This document shows positions 17,601 through 27,411 of a stretch of DNA of 35,055 bases, piece after piece. The stretch spans positions 25,001 to 60,055 of the forward strand of contig RPFO01000809.1 of NCBI GenBank assembly GCA_009746045.1, read 5' to 3'. Each line of letters starts with the position of its first letter. The first letter of the stretch is position 1. The notes below the pieces were generated by a model. That model was not told the DNA's origin. It was given only the letters and a program-made list of their open reading frames with translations, and searched no databases. The translations under genes and the position numbers were made by a program. This DNA comes from Mesostigma viride (lineage: Eukaryota > Streptophyta > Mesostigmatophyceae > Mesostigmatales > Mesostigmataceae).

Positions 17601-17852
17601 CTCCTCCGCCGCTCGCCTCGACGGTTTCTGTCTGGTCCGGTTTTCCGCCCGCGACGGCCTGGCGGACACGGGGACTGTCTCGACGTCCGTCGCGATTCCG
17701 GCGGCTGCGGCCGAACGGCTCTGGGACCGCGTCGTTGCGCGGACGGGGTGTCGGACGCGTTTGTCGGACGGACGTCCGGCGCTCGCCGTCTTCTTCTTCA
17801 CGGCGGTTCGACGGGGCGCGGCCGTCGTTCGACTCGTCTTCTTCGTTCGCAT
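14655..17852 (-). CDS. D6/D11-type superfamily 2 helicase/ATPase with long proline-rich N-terminus
   Basis: 1065 residues. Residues 1-450 are low complexity: K/R-rich start, A/P-rich centre, runs of proline near 197-270, and a twice-used motif VDxLVxRM (about 120-127 and 215-222). The C-terminal part is a clear SF2 helicase: Walker A HSTGSGKTAT at 460-469, DEVQ box at 571-574, SAT at 617-619, and motif VI QLIARAVRYCSH at 858-869, preceded by GLDLKGVRHVHIVEP. That last block is typical of the poxvirus D6/D11-like group of viral transcription-associated helicases. In that group the enzymes act in early transcription initiation or transcript release within virions; here the exact role is inferred. 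It is uninterrupted, unlike several neighbours, and diverges from the membrane protein gene at 17961. Confidence 0.88.
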   Translation of the reverse strand: MRTKKTSRTTAAPRRTAVKKKTASAGRPSDKRVRHPVRATTRSQSRSAAAAGIATDVETVPVSARPSRAENRTRQKPSRRAAEEETTADAPDPVAAETPSTRADITNDVPTAPTIRPSFVDGLVGRMRRAPAAVSRGVASASRKAAEAIATVVSAAATDKPRDFTDPKTQLEVAEAALERFAIRDAKKKPKASDVRPPPPPPRADESVKASPWLVDNLVDRMQSAWTPHERRTPVTWPQLGAAPSAPVPPPPTTAPPPPPPVPSPPPNPPPDNLAREMERATIASTTSGNAPAPRSNIPWTAGPSVAHVATNTFAPTAPPIAPPSVPSAPSAPSAPFQTARPAPPAPVDNSRALVLYEPRVNINAERAPRASRRVPADFPDPMTSDFQTQLRKYLDGEWPDAEPPETRQKLADPRSNSCARDPNAKKIPSPQQTSVHAFLERMARFHPSRRPARGFLAWHSTGSGKTATTMAAIDAFWDAQDPETGGSVKILLATSIENSRNNTIEKIAEWAPMFPRLKRMSRDEAVRAVKARVWGGEILTFAKLAHAVDVHNSRKNADPKLLHNAVLIMDEVQNLFHPLEMQKKDNAAILSLLATRRAPAHNPAVDVSGLYTVILSATPGDNVDEILTLVNMIRHPSSHKIAFDSHAEDFRGLVSFADFTGDLSAYPELMPAEDHLTPMSAEQEKAFREQVHKSHLRHDPESLDQYYTTLQGTSNNMSFHQYEGESLLRNLSRLSPKFSAIVGKLTPGEKHFVYSRFSRQHGIGDLEKVLKAMGYARLEDDRAERSERRYIVLGTNEASDRQGLKDVAGVFNHPSNRTGQRVHLILASGRYNEGLDLKGVRHVHIVEPQPTKNKEKQLIARAVRYCSHDQLDKDARTWTVSVHRYMSRPSAETIRLHKALDAIERDHPGRLRRAEEEAMARSQNAAEDLRDRRVTGDLRKALTLYKKVADAEIELLRERSEIWWVDGLVSDRARDNASDRRMDTLLTTLREVAVDCKYMLPVHNDRNLRTASGRRPLTCRYSGAHDNASSMLDDRYEIREISHAGGARRYTKKRTATKSSGARK

Positions 17853-17960
17853 GTTTCTTCGGCGCTCTCGTTTCGATAGTATACTGCGAGGACAAATTTC
17901 CGCCGCCGGCGAAAAATAAGTCTCCCGCGTCTATGTATAGCACACGGTCGCGAGTTCCCG
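17853..17960. promoter_or_regulatory. Divergent promoter region with two TATA-like boxes
   Basis: On the plus strand TCTATGTATAGC lies about 20-30 bp before the ATG at 17961. On the minus strand GCAGTATACTATCG lies about 25-35 bp before the helicase ATG. The gap is 108 bp, so each gene has its own core box. Confidence 0.55.
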
Positions 17961-18443
17961 ATGGCGTTCGTCGAGGCCGTTGCGGGGTTGTTCCGGGGAA
18001 TGGTGGGGGTGGAAGACGCGATGGGCGCCGCCCGCGCGGCTCGAATCGCGGGAAGGACGGCGGAGGCCGCGCGGTCCGCGGAGACTGCCGCGTCCGCGGC
18101 TGCGGCGGGAGGCCGGAGCGCGGCCGCGGCCGCGGACGAGATGGGTCAGGCGGCTCGGTCTGCGTCGCTGGCGGACAAGGCCGTGGGGGCGGCGAAGTCC
18201 GTGGGCGGGACGGTGTTGGACGCGGGCATCATGTTCGGCACGTTCGCGGGGTTGGACAAGGTGTTCGGCGGGGGACGCAAGACGATGGCGGATCCGGACG
18301 AGACGGGCGGCGCAAGGGAGATCCACAACGGGTTGCCTCATCCTGGCGAAGGCTCCGGCGGCGGTGGGATCGCGAGCGGGGGGTGGCCGGGCGTGGTCCT
18401 GCTGTTCCTGGTGGTGATCGTCCTGCTCGCGTGGATCTTTTAA
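17961..18443 (+). CDS. Tail-anchored membrane protein with alanine-rich helical body
   Basis: 160 residues. Residues 15-80 are strongly alanine-rich and helical (AARAARIAGRTAEAARSAE), with a second helical stretch around SLADKAVGAAKSVGG. A hydrophobic GTVLDAGIMFGTFAGL follows, then a glycine-rich linker. The last 20 residues form a transmembrane helix (WPGVVLLFLVVIVLLAWIF), so the protein is probably tail-anchored with its body facing one side. It resembles small viral membrane or virion proteins in form only; no family is recognised. It converges with the large adhesin gene, whose stop is about 50 bp away. Confidence 0.65.
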   Translation: MAFVEAVAGLFRGMVGVEDAMGAARAARIAGRTAEAARSAETAASAAAAGGRSAAAAADEMGQAARSASLADKAVGAAKSVGGTVLDAGIMFGTFAGLDKVFGGGRKTMADPDETGGAREIHNGLPHPGEGSGGGGIASGGWPGVVLLFLVVIVLLAWIF

Positions 18444-18491
18444 ATCCTCGGGCGCGGATGTGCGTCGTCACGGCTCGTTTCGGACGCGTCA

Positions 18492-21400
18492 TTACACGGG
18501 GGGTGTGGCGGGAGTGCCCCACTTGGCCACGAGGTACCCGCGGATCAGCTCGAGCTCGGCCGCGGTCTTGGCGGTGTTGTAGACCAGGACCTCGCCGATC
18601 CACCCGTCAAACGCGCGGGCAGAGTTGCTTATATCTGCACCGAGAGCGATACTCCCCGAACCGACAGTAGGGTCGACTCCAGTTCTACTGTAGCCAGATC
18701 TTCCATCGAATCGTGTGATAAGTACATTCGTATTGGTGTTGCATGAAATCGCCATGACATGTGGTACGTTGTCGAAGAATTGCGCCCGGGTGCACACGAC
18801 TTCGTATACATTATTTGGAGATGAACAGAGAACGTTCTGTGTGTCTGCCCCGTATGCCATAATATAACCATTGTTCTGGTATGAACCAAGCATATACCCT
18901 CTGATATTCGACCCCGGTCCTCTCTGTGGATATGTCGCAGTCGTTAGCTGTTTGGCGACTAGCAGGATGCTCGTGTTGGCCCCAATCGCCCCCCAAAAGG
19001 CGGGGCCATTTGAATATAAGCCCGTCCCGCGCGAGTTGGTAAATCGGAGAGACCGTTTTGAGTTCAGTTCCGTTGTATCCAACGTCGGACACGTGGCGGA
19101 AGTGTCCGGCCCCAGGTGGTGGCCGTTCGGTCCTTTGTCATTCATCCGATTCACGTCCCCCCCTGCTGTGTTTTGCTGGGTTGTGCCGTAGTAGGTGGTG
19201 AACAACGTAGAGCTGTCAGACGGGTCGTACCACGCGAACAATGCGGGGTCCGTTGCCGGGTTGTAATGGTACGTGAATGACAGCGTGTTGGATGCAGTGT
19301 TTCCTACACCCCATGTCACGCTCGTCACAGTGCCAGCGCCCACGCTTACCGTCGTCGCTAGGTCCGACATGGTAGGGGTCACATCGAATGTGTACGTGGC
19401 GCCACTTCCCAGCAAGTTGGACGCAGTTCCGTTGGTGACGGCGATGTCGCCTAACGCGAACCCGGTCACCGACGTGCTGAAGGTGGCCGTCACTGGGTAA
19501 ATGGCACCAGTCTGGGTTCCCGACGCGATAGTAACAGTGAGAACGGGCGAGTATGTGAACGACAGAGTGTTGGAGGCCGCGTTGGCGGTTCCTGTCGAGG
19601 CGTCCGCGACAGCTCCAGCCCCCACATTGACACTCGTGGCGGCGTATGCGGTCGTGGGCGTCACCTGGAAGGCGTACGACGCCCCGCTGCCGGTCAGGTT
19701 GGCGGCGGTCCCGTTGGTAACGGCGATGTCGCTCAAGTCGAATCCCGTCACCGACCGGCTGAACGTGGCGGTCACGTCGACGGGACTGGTGGTGGGCGTC
19801 GAGCCCGCGGTCGTGGCGAGAGTCACCGTCGGAGCGGGCGAGTACGTGAAGGTGAGGGTGGAGGAGGCCGTGTTTCCGACCGCGGCTCCCAACGCGGTGT
19901 CGTACACGGTGTTCGCGCCCACGCCCACTGTTGTGGCTTGGTAGGCGGTTACGGGGGAAACGGTGAAGATGTAATCGTTGTTTGCGAACGGGCCCGTCAA
20001 TCCTGAGACCGTCGCGTTGGTCACGGCGATGTCTCCCAAGGCGAACCCGGTGACGGTCGTGCTGAACGTGGCCGTCACCGGGACGAGCTGGCTGGTCGGC
20101 GTCGAGCTGGCAGTGGTCAGGGTGACGGTGGGGCGCGGCGGCGAGTAGGTGAACGTCAGCTGGTTCGCTACGATGTTGAGCTTTCCGGACGCGGTCGACG
20201 CCGCGCCGGCCGCCACGTCCACGGTCGTGGACGAGTAGGCGGTCGTGGGCGTCACCGTGATCGTGTACGTGGTGCCGCTGCCCGAGAAAGCCGTGACGGA
20301 CCCGTTGGTCACCGCGACGTCTCCGGACGTGAAGCCCGTGACGGATTCGGAGAAGGTGGCGGTCACGGTTACCGGAGTGCTCTGGGGAAACGTCCCCGAC
20401 GCCGTAGCCAACGCGACGGTTAAGGGATCACCCGCGGGCGTGCCCCATTTGTTGAGGAGGTATCCACGGATGAATTCGAGTTCGACCGACGTCTTTGCCG
20501 TCTCGTAAATGAGAAGCTCACCGATCCAGCCTTCGAATGCGCAAGTCGTGTCCGACCGTCGCGCTCCGACGTCGAGTAGGCCTGTAGTTGGGGCGCCCAG
20601 CGACCCTGAAAGGAACGTTCCGGGACGGCCGTCGAATCTTGTATACAGCTCGTTGGGTGTTGGAGACGTCTTATTGCACATAGCCAACACGTGAGGCCTA
20701 TCGTCGAAGAACTCGGGACCGGTGCAGATTCTTTCGAATGTGCCGAATTTGGGTAACCACTGAACCTGATTCGACGTGGTAATGTAAATGCAACGCGTGG
20801 CACCGCCCAACATGTATCCAGCATGCCCGCTCGTCGCCGCGGGATATGTGAACGGATTCGCCTGTTGCGCAACGAACAGACACGTTAGGTTAGGGCGGTT
20901 CCAGACGCTCGTATTCGCGGCTGGTAAGTGAGTGTGAGCGGAGTTGGTGTATTTTAACCATGACGTGGCCGGCGACCCTGTCTTCGATGCCCTTCGTGGT
21001 CGTTTCGCGAGATCCGTTTGTGCGAGGTGAAAGTCATCGCGAGCTTTATTGGCCATGTAGCCCACGGAATCGCCGATCTGCGGTGCCCCGGTCTTGTCAC
21101 TGTTTACGTATAGGGTGGTCTGATCAGACGGGTCGTACCACACGAAGAGACTGGAGTCTGTCTCTGGGCGGTATCCGTACGTGAAAGTGAGCACGTTGGA
21201 TGCGGGGTTCGGCAGTCCCGTTTGTCCCAGGACGACATTTTCTGGCACGGACACCGTCGTGATGGCGTAGGCGACGGCGTCCGTCACCGTAAATGTGTAC
21301 GTTAGTCCCGATCCCGTAAGTCCGGACGCGACCCCGTTGGTTACAATAAGATCGCCCAATTCGAACCCGGAACATGTCGCGCCGAATGTCACTGTGACGG

Positions 21401-23916
21401 TGACGGGGAGAGAAGATGGCGTCGAAGTCGTCGTGGAGAGCGTCACCGTGGGCGGGGGGAGTAGGTGAACGTGAGCGGGGCGGCGGCCGCGTTGCCGTTG
21501 CCGGATACCGCGTCCAACGCCGCGCCCGCGCCCACGCTCACGGTCGTGGAGGAAAATGCGGTCATCCCGTTCACCTGGAACGAGTACGACGTCCCGCTGC
21601 CCGTGAAATTGAGCGCTGTCCCGTTCGTAACCGTAAGGTCTCCGATCGCGAACCCCGTGACCGCTCTGCTGAACACGGCCGTCACGGTCACCGGACTAGA
21701 GCTCGGCGTCCACCCGCTCGTGGACAGCGTCAGGGTGGGAGGAGGGGACAGCGTGAACGTCAGCGAGTTGGATGGCGCGTTGCCGTACCCGACGACGCGT
21801 CCGTCACCGCGCCGGCGCCCACGCTCACCGTCGTGGCGGAGTAGGCGGTCATCCCGTTCACCTGGAACGAGTACGACGTCCCGCTGCCCGTGAAATTGAG
21901 CGCCGTCCCGTTCGTCACGGCGATGTCCTCGATCGCGAACCCCGTGACCGCTCTGCTGAACGCGGCGGTCACGGTGACGGTTTCGACGGTCGGGAACGAT
22001 CCGGATGACGTTGCCAGCGTCACGGTGGGCGGCGGGGTGTAGGTGAACGACAGGCCGTTGGAAGCGGCGTTGCCGTGTCCGGACACGGCGTCTGTCGCGG
22101 CGTCCGCGGCCACGGAGACGGTCGTGACGGAGTACGCGACGGTGGGGAGGACGTCGAACTCGTACAGGGACCCGCTGCCCGTCAGATTCGTGGCGATGCC
22201 GTTGGCGACCGACACACCGTTCAGCGCGAACCCGGACACCGTCCTGTTGAACGTCGCCGTGACCCGGACGGAGTTGGTGCTGGGAAAGGATCCCGCCGAT
22301 GTCGCGAGGGTGACGGTGGGAGGGGGCGAGTACGTCAACGTCAGCGGGGCGGCGGCCGCGTTGCCGTTTCCGAACGAATCGATCGCGACTCCGGCGTCGA
22401 CGCTCACCGTCGTGGGGGAGTAGGACGTCATGTTGTTCACCTGGAACGAGTACGACGCCCCGCTGCCCGTGAGATTGTACGCCGTCCCGTTGGTGACGGC
22501 GACGTCCCCGATCGCGAATCCCGTGACGGCTTTGTTGAACGCGACTGTCACGGTGACCGAGGAGCTGCTCGGCACCGAGCTCGCGGTCGACAGGGTGACC
22601 GTGGGCGGGGTCGCGTCGAGTGGCACGATTCTCTCGTGCGAATACGAAAAGGTGCCGGACGACCCTTTGGCGACCACGTAGACGTAATACGTGCCGTCCG
22701 CCAGCTCCGAGAAGGAGAGGGGACCCGTTCCCACGGCGCCGGCCGTCCCCGTGATGGGGAACGCGCCGGACGTGACCAGGTCGGACCCCGCCGTCCCCGA
22801 TTTCGTGTACAGCTCCTCCGCGGTGGCCGCGTTCTTCCGAGACGTGTACACTCTACACGCGACGCCCATGTTGCTCCCCGCGGTCTGCGTGATCCCGTGG
22901 GTGACGGAAAGGGTCCGTCCGACGACCGTGGGCGCGCTGACCGACCCCGCGAAGGCGTCCGTCGCGAACGTCGCCGGGGTCGTGTCCAGACGGATGGTCG
23001 CGTACGTGAGCGGATCTGTCTGCGCGCCGAATTCGGTCAACACGACCTTTATTTGAACGCGGACGGCCGCGGAAATGCCGACGTCGACCCGTTTGGTCAG
23101 GGTGCGACTGTTCTTCCATATCCATCGCCCGTCGGCGTAAAGTCCGAATGCGTTGACGAACTCGTCCGGTTGCGTGAGGTCCAACTCTCGAAACACTTCG
23201 TTTTCGTATCGCCCCGTGTCCACCGCCACGTCCAGGATTCTGAGACTGACTTGGATCTTGCAAGTTCCGCCTCCCTCGGACGACAGCTGCAAGTTGTGGA
23301 GAGATACGTGTGCGCCCGTGACGGCGAGCGTCGTTGCCGACGGGAACGCGTTTTCGACGACCGCGCCCGTCGTCCCCGCCGGCGCGCCGAAGTACGCGGT
23401 CCGGAAAACCGGCGCGGCGTACACGTCGCCCCCCGACAAAGGGACGCGGAATACGATCTGACCGGTCGGGTTGGACAGATTCACGTTGTACGGCCCCCAC
23501 TTCCCACCCACCCATGACAACTTGTTGTCTGCGGCGGGGGAGACCGTGTACCTCGTGTCCGTGACGGACGCGTGGTTTGTCCCTAGCACGAACGCGGGGC
23601 GTCGAGTGAGGTCGTCTACCACGCTTTTTGGGACGAGGCAGGACGACTGCGCGGTCGCGTAGTCCATTTCGCCTTCGGCGGCCCCGTCGGACGGCAATAC
23701 GAGTCGCGACGGGATCGCAACGTCGCCCGCCACGCGGACGTCCGATCGGAACTCGGCCGAGTCCGCCGAAACCCAGACCGGCTCGTCGACGCCGCCGACC
23801 TTGCGCGCCGTGATCGCGCCGTCGGACGTTCGTTGGACGCGCCACGCGTCGTCGGCGTTGTCGGATATTTCTAATGTCGAGATCTTGACGGATCTCGTGC
23901 TCGTTCGAACAGACAT
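18492..23916 (-). CDS. Giant fibre/adhesin-like protein: nine Ig-like (Big_12-type) repeats and two concanavalin-A/LamG-like modules, two frameshifts
   Basis: ATG at 23914-23916, stop at 18492; about 1808 codons if two one-base losses are allowed for (at CCC 21788-21790 and at the six-G run 21454-21459). Residues 1-150 are an N-terminal region shared with the gene at 24049-26401 and include the fibre-like KLSWVGGKWGPYN. About 150-435 are beta-rich domains. Five Ig-like repeats follow, with the signature VTATFSxxVTGFALGDIAVTNG, then a concanavalin-A/LamG-like module (VWYDPSDQTTLY... DGWIGELLIYETAK), four more Ig-like repeats, and a second module ending DGWIGEVLVYNTAK. Such proteins are surface adhesins or virion fibres that bind carbohydrate or host receptors; location on the virion is inferred. 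The C-terminal module and part of the first are lower in GC than the rest. Confidence 0.8.
21534..21990 (-). repeat. Near-identical adjacent Ig-repeat units at DNA level
   Basis: The stretch GGTCATCCCGTTCACCTGGA and its surroundings occur near 21560 and again near 21850, with very few differences over about 165 bp per unit. The other Ig repeats in the same gene are much more diverged, so this pair is a recent tandem duplication. Confidence 0.7.
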
Positions 23917-24048
23917 CGTACGCGTTACGCCTTGGAAGGTCGGTAACTACAAGAAGGAAGAGGATTTTATTGATCGAATCATATTCGAACCTGTCTGCGT
24001 TTATTTTGTATAATACGAATGCATTTACCGATATTCCGTGATCGCGAA
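23917..24048 (-). promoter_or_regulatory. AT-rich gap with 3'-end signals of the upstream adhesin and promoter of the downstream one
   Basis: Read on the minus strand: after the stop of the gene at 24049 come TATTATACAAAATAAACG and then CAATAAAATCC, two AATAAA-like signals (plus-strand 24000-24005 and 23966-23971). The start of the next gene follows at 23916. Confidence 0.5.
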
Positions 24049-26401
24049 TTACGAAGGGGTTACCGCGGGCGCCCCCCACTTGGCCACGAGGTAGCCTCGG
24101 ATCAGTTCTAGTTGGGCGCTCGTCTTGGCGGCCTTGTACAGCAAGATCTCTCCTATCCACCCGTCGAACGATTGCGTGGGGTCCGATCGCCGCGCTCCGA
24201 TGTCCAGGCTGCCCACGACGGGCTGGCCGATCGTGCCCGACACGTTCGTCCCGGCGCGGCCGTCGAATCTCGTGATCATCGTGGCCGGCGACTCGCTCGT
24301 CTTCAGGGACATCGCGAACACGTGCGGTTGGTCGTCGAAGAATTCGGCGCCGTTGCACGTGGTCTCGTAAACTCCGGTTTTCGGGATCCAGAACACGACG
24401 TTCGACGTGTTGCTGTACACGCAACGAACTCCCGCTCCCAACATGTATCCAGCGAATCCGGACGTGGCGGTCGCGGGGTACGCGTATCCCGTGTTCTGTT
24501 TGGCGACGATCACCGCGGTCAAGTCGGGGCGGACCCAAATATTGTCGGCGACGAGGTGTTCTCCCGCGTGGTTGAATCTCAGCGCGCGTCGGGAATGGAT
24601 GCCGCTGGACTCGTTCCTCGGCCGGATGCTCGAAGCGGTCTGGGTCACGTGCAAGCCGTTTGGACTCTTATCCCTCACCAGCGCGACCCGGTCGGTGTCG
24701 TTCGCCATCGCGGTCCCCGCCACGTCGGTGAATAGCGTGGTCTGGTCGGACGCGTCGTACCACGCCAAGACGTCCGCGTCCGCGGCGGGGTCGTACGGCG
24801 TGTGAGTGAACGTCAGCGGGGTCGCTGCGGTGTTCCCGTCCCCGTTGGAGAACGCGACCGCGTCGGCCGCCACGCTCACGGTGGTAGGGGCGTATGACGC
24901 GTCGGGCGTCACGGAGAAGGAGTAGGATGCCCCGCTGCCGGTCAAGTTGGACGCGGTCCCGTTCGTCACGGAGATGTCGCCCAACGCGAATCCGGTGACC
25001 GGTCCGCTGAAGGTCGCTTGGACGGTCACGGGGCTCGCGTTCGGAACGAGACTGCTGGTCACCAGGTGGGGCTTGGCGTCGACGGTAATCGCGTGTTCGT
25101 ACATGCTCGAAAAGGCGCCCGACGACCCTTTGGCGATCACGTAGACGTAATGCGTGCCGTCCGCTAGTCCCGAGAACGTGAGCGGGCCGGTCCCTACGAC
25201 CCCGTCGCCGCCCGTGATGGGGAAGGCGCCGTATGCCGCCAAGTCGGTAGCGGCCGCCCCGGACTTTGTGTACAGCTCGCTCGCGGTGGCCGCGTTCTTC
25301 CGGGATGAGTACACCCTGCACACGACTCCCATGTTTCTCCCCGCGGTCTGCGTGATCCCGTGAGTCACGGTCACGGACCGGCCGACGACCACGGGGCGGC
25401 GACGGTGCCTCCAAAAGCGTCCGAGGGAGGAGTGGACGGCGCCGTCTGGAGACTGATGGTCGCGTACGTGAGCGGGTTCGTTTGTCCGTTGAACTCGGTC
25501 AGCGCGATTCTCATCTGCACGCGGATGGCCGCGGACGACGACACGTCTACTGGCTTCCCCATATTGCGACTGCTCTTCCAGTTCCATCGCCCGTCCGAGT
25601 GGAGTCCTTTGACGTTGACGAACTCGTCCGGTTGCGTGAGGTCGAACTCGCGATACACTTCGTTTTCGTACAATCCCGTGTCCACGGCGGAATCCAGGAT
25701 CCGCAGGGTGACGTGGATCTTGCACGTTCCTCCCGCCGTCGACGCCAGCTGTAAGTTGTGGACGGACACCCGCGCCTCGGTTATAGAAATCGCCGTTTGG
25801 GTCGGGAACGCGTTGCGGACGACCGCGGGACCGAAATCGGCGTATCCGCTCATCTGCCAGGGGATCGATCCGAAACGCGCCGTGCGAAATTCGGGTTCGT
25901 AGTACGCGTCCATGATCGAGAAGGGGTGCAAAACACGAGTTGATTGTTGGGAGCGGCAGTCGCGATGTTCCAAGCCCCCCATTTGCCGTTCACCCACGAA
26001 AGCATGTTGCCCGTGTTGATACTCCCGTTGACCCTCGCGTCGACGATCAGCGCGTTTCTCGTTCCGTGCACGAACGCGGGGCGTCGAGGGGTGGCGTCTA
26101 CTCTGCTCTTTGGAACGAGACACTGCGACGAGACCTTCGAGTAGTCCACGTCACCGTCCGCGGTCCCATCGGACGGGAGGACTGCGCGCGAAGGGACTTT
26201 CACGACCCCTGTCACGCAGACGTCCGAATGAAACGACGATCCGTCATCAGAGGAAAGGGACGCGATGTCCGGAAATCCGTCCCTCTTCCCCACCGTGACC
26301 GCTCCGTCTTGACACGCCAGTCGCCACGTGTCGTCGTTCCGGTCGGCGTCCGCGATCTCCATCATCGCGATTTTCGCGGATTTCCTCGTGCGAGATGTCA
26401 T
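24049..26401 (-). CDS. Shorter fibre/adhesin paralogue: shared N-terminal region, one Ig-like repeat, one concanavalin-A/LamG-like module, two frameshifts
   Basis: ATG at 26399-26401, stop at 24049; about 784 codons if two one-base losses are allowed for (GGGG runs at 25923-25926 and 25393-25396). It follows the larger adhesin block by block: N-terminal region with MLSWVNGKWGAWN, a domain with HNLQLAS.GGTCKI and ENEVYREFDLTQPDEFVN, a domain with VTHGITQTAGRNMGVVCRVY, one Ig-like repeat, and the terminal module with WYDASDQTTLF and SFDGWIGEILLYKAAK. It is therefore a paralogue lacking eight Ig repeats and one module. A role in host attachment is inferred. It lies head to tail between the other adhesin and a third fibre gene, all on the minus strand. 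Confidence 0.78.
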
Positions 26402-26437
26402 GTTCGCGCTCGAGTCACAAAATGGGCGTCGATTTTA

Positions 26438-27291
26438 TTACGTCCCCAGATTGGAGGAGGTCAATTGGACGGCCACGGCGATGTTCGTTCCCGTGTAATC
26501 GGACAATTGGACGTACACGACGTCATTGAGAGCGATCGTGATGGGAGTGATGGGCACGTTCGCCCACGCGGCTCGGACGCCCATCACGGTTTTCTGCGCC
26601 ATGGCACCGGTGGACAGGGTGTACGTGTCCAAGGTGATGGGCCGCTATCGTCTTGGTGATGCTTCTTCACGAGGACGGTGAACGAGTGACTCGCCGCGTC
26701 GGGGAGATTATTCGCGCTGATCGAGAGGTTGCTGACCACGAACTGGAACGGCGCCGGGGCGCTCAGGGCGTTCCTCCGCCCGTGACCATCGTGACGGGGT
26801 CGACCCGCTCATGTCGCCGCTGTAGTGGTACACTTCGGTCCAGTAAGGTACGCGGATCGGCGTGTTCGTCCATGCCGTCCCGTTCCACGCCAGGACGTCG
26901 TTACTAGACGGCGTGCCCGTGTACTCGACGTCGGTCGCGTCCGACAGGGCGGCGGGGACGACGGCAATCGCGTCCGCGTACGCCTTCGTGACCGCGTCGT
27001 TGGGTTCGGTCGGCGCGCCGCCCAGGATCACCTTCCCGGTCACGAGGAGGTCGTGTCCGTCGGCGATCCTGACGTCGTTGCTGAACTGCCAGTACGGCGA
27101 CGGCCGGGCCTTGGGACCCGATGCGTCCTCCTTGTACGTCAACGCATCCCTAGACACCCCCGTGGACTCGTTGTTGAACCTCATGTGCAATTGATCGTTT
27201 CCATGTTCAATTCGAAATCTCCTATGTTGCCACCTCCTTGCACGTCGTTTTCGACTATCAACGAGGTCACGCGCACGGTTCCGAATGTCAT
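26438..27291 (-). CDS. Phage-tail-fibre-like protein, broken by several frame shifts
   Basis: I place the start at the ATG at 27289-27291 (MTFGTVRVTSLIVEND) and the end at the TAA at 26438. The middle contains GAPTEPNDAVTKAYADA, a motif frequent in phage tail fibre and collar proteins, followed by DATDVEYTGTPSSNDVLAWN. The C-terminal part has FQFVVSNLSISANNLPDAAS, then a beta-rich end (NVPITPITIALNDVVYVQL). Frame changes near 27190, 26805, 26774 and 26640 are needed to connect these parts, so the reading is less sure than for its neighbours. The stop codon overlaps AATAAAAT, a probable 3'-end signal. Likely a virion fibre component acting with the adhesins. Confidence 0.55.
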
Positions 27292-27411
27292 TTGCGGTGA
27301 GGAGAGACGTTGATATTAATAACAAGCAAATAATTTAAGCATCCTCGCATCCACACGTCGTCCTAGGCGGTAACCGAGTCTATCGAACGCTCTTATCAAA
27401 CGCCTCGCGAT

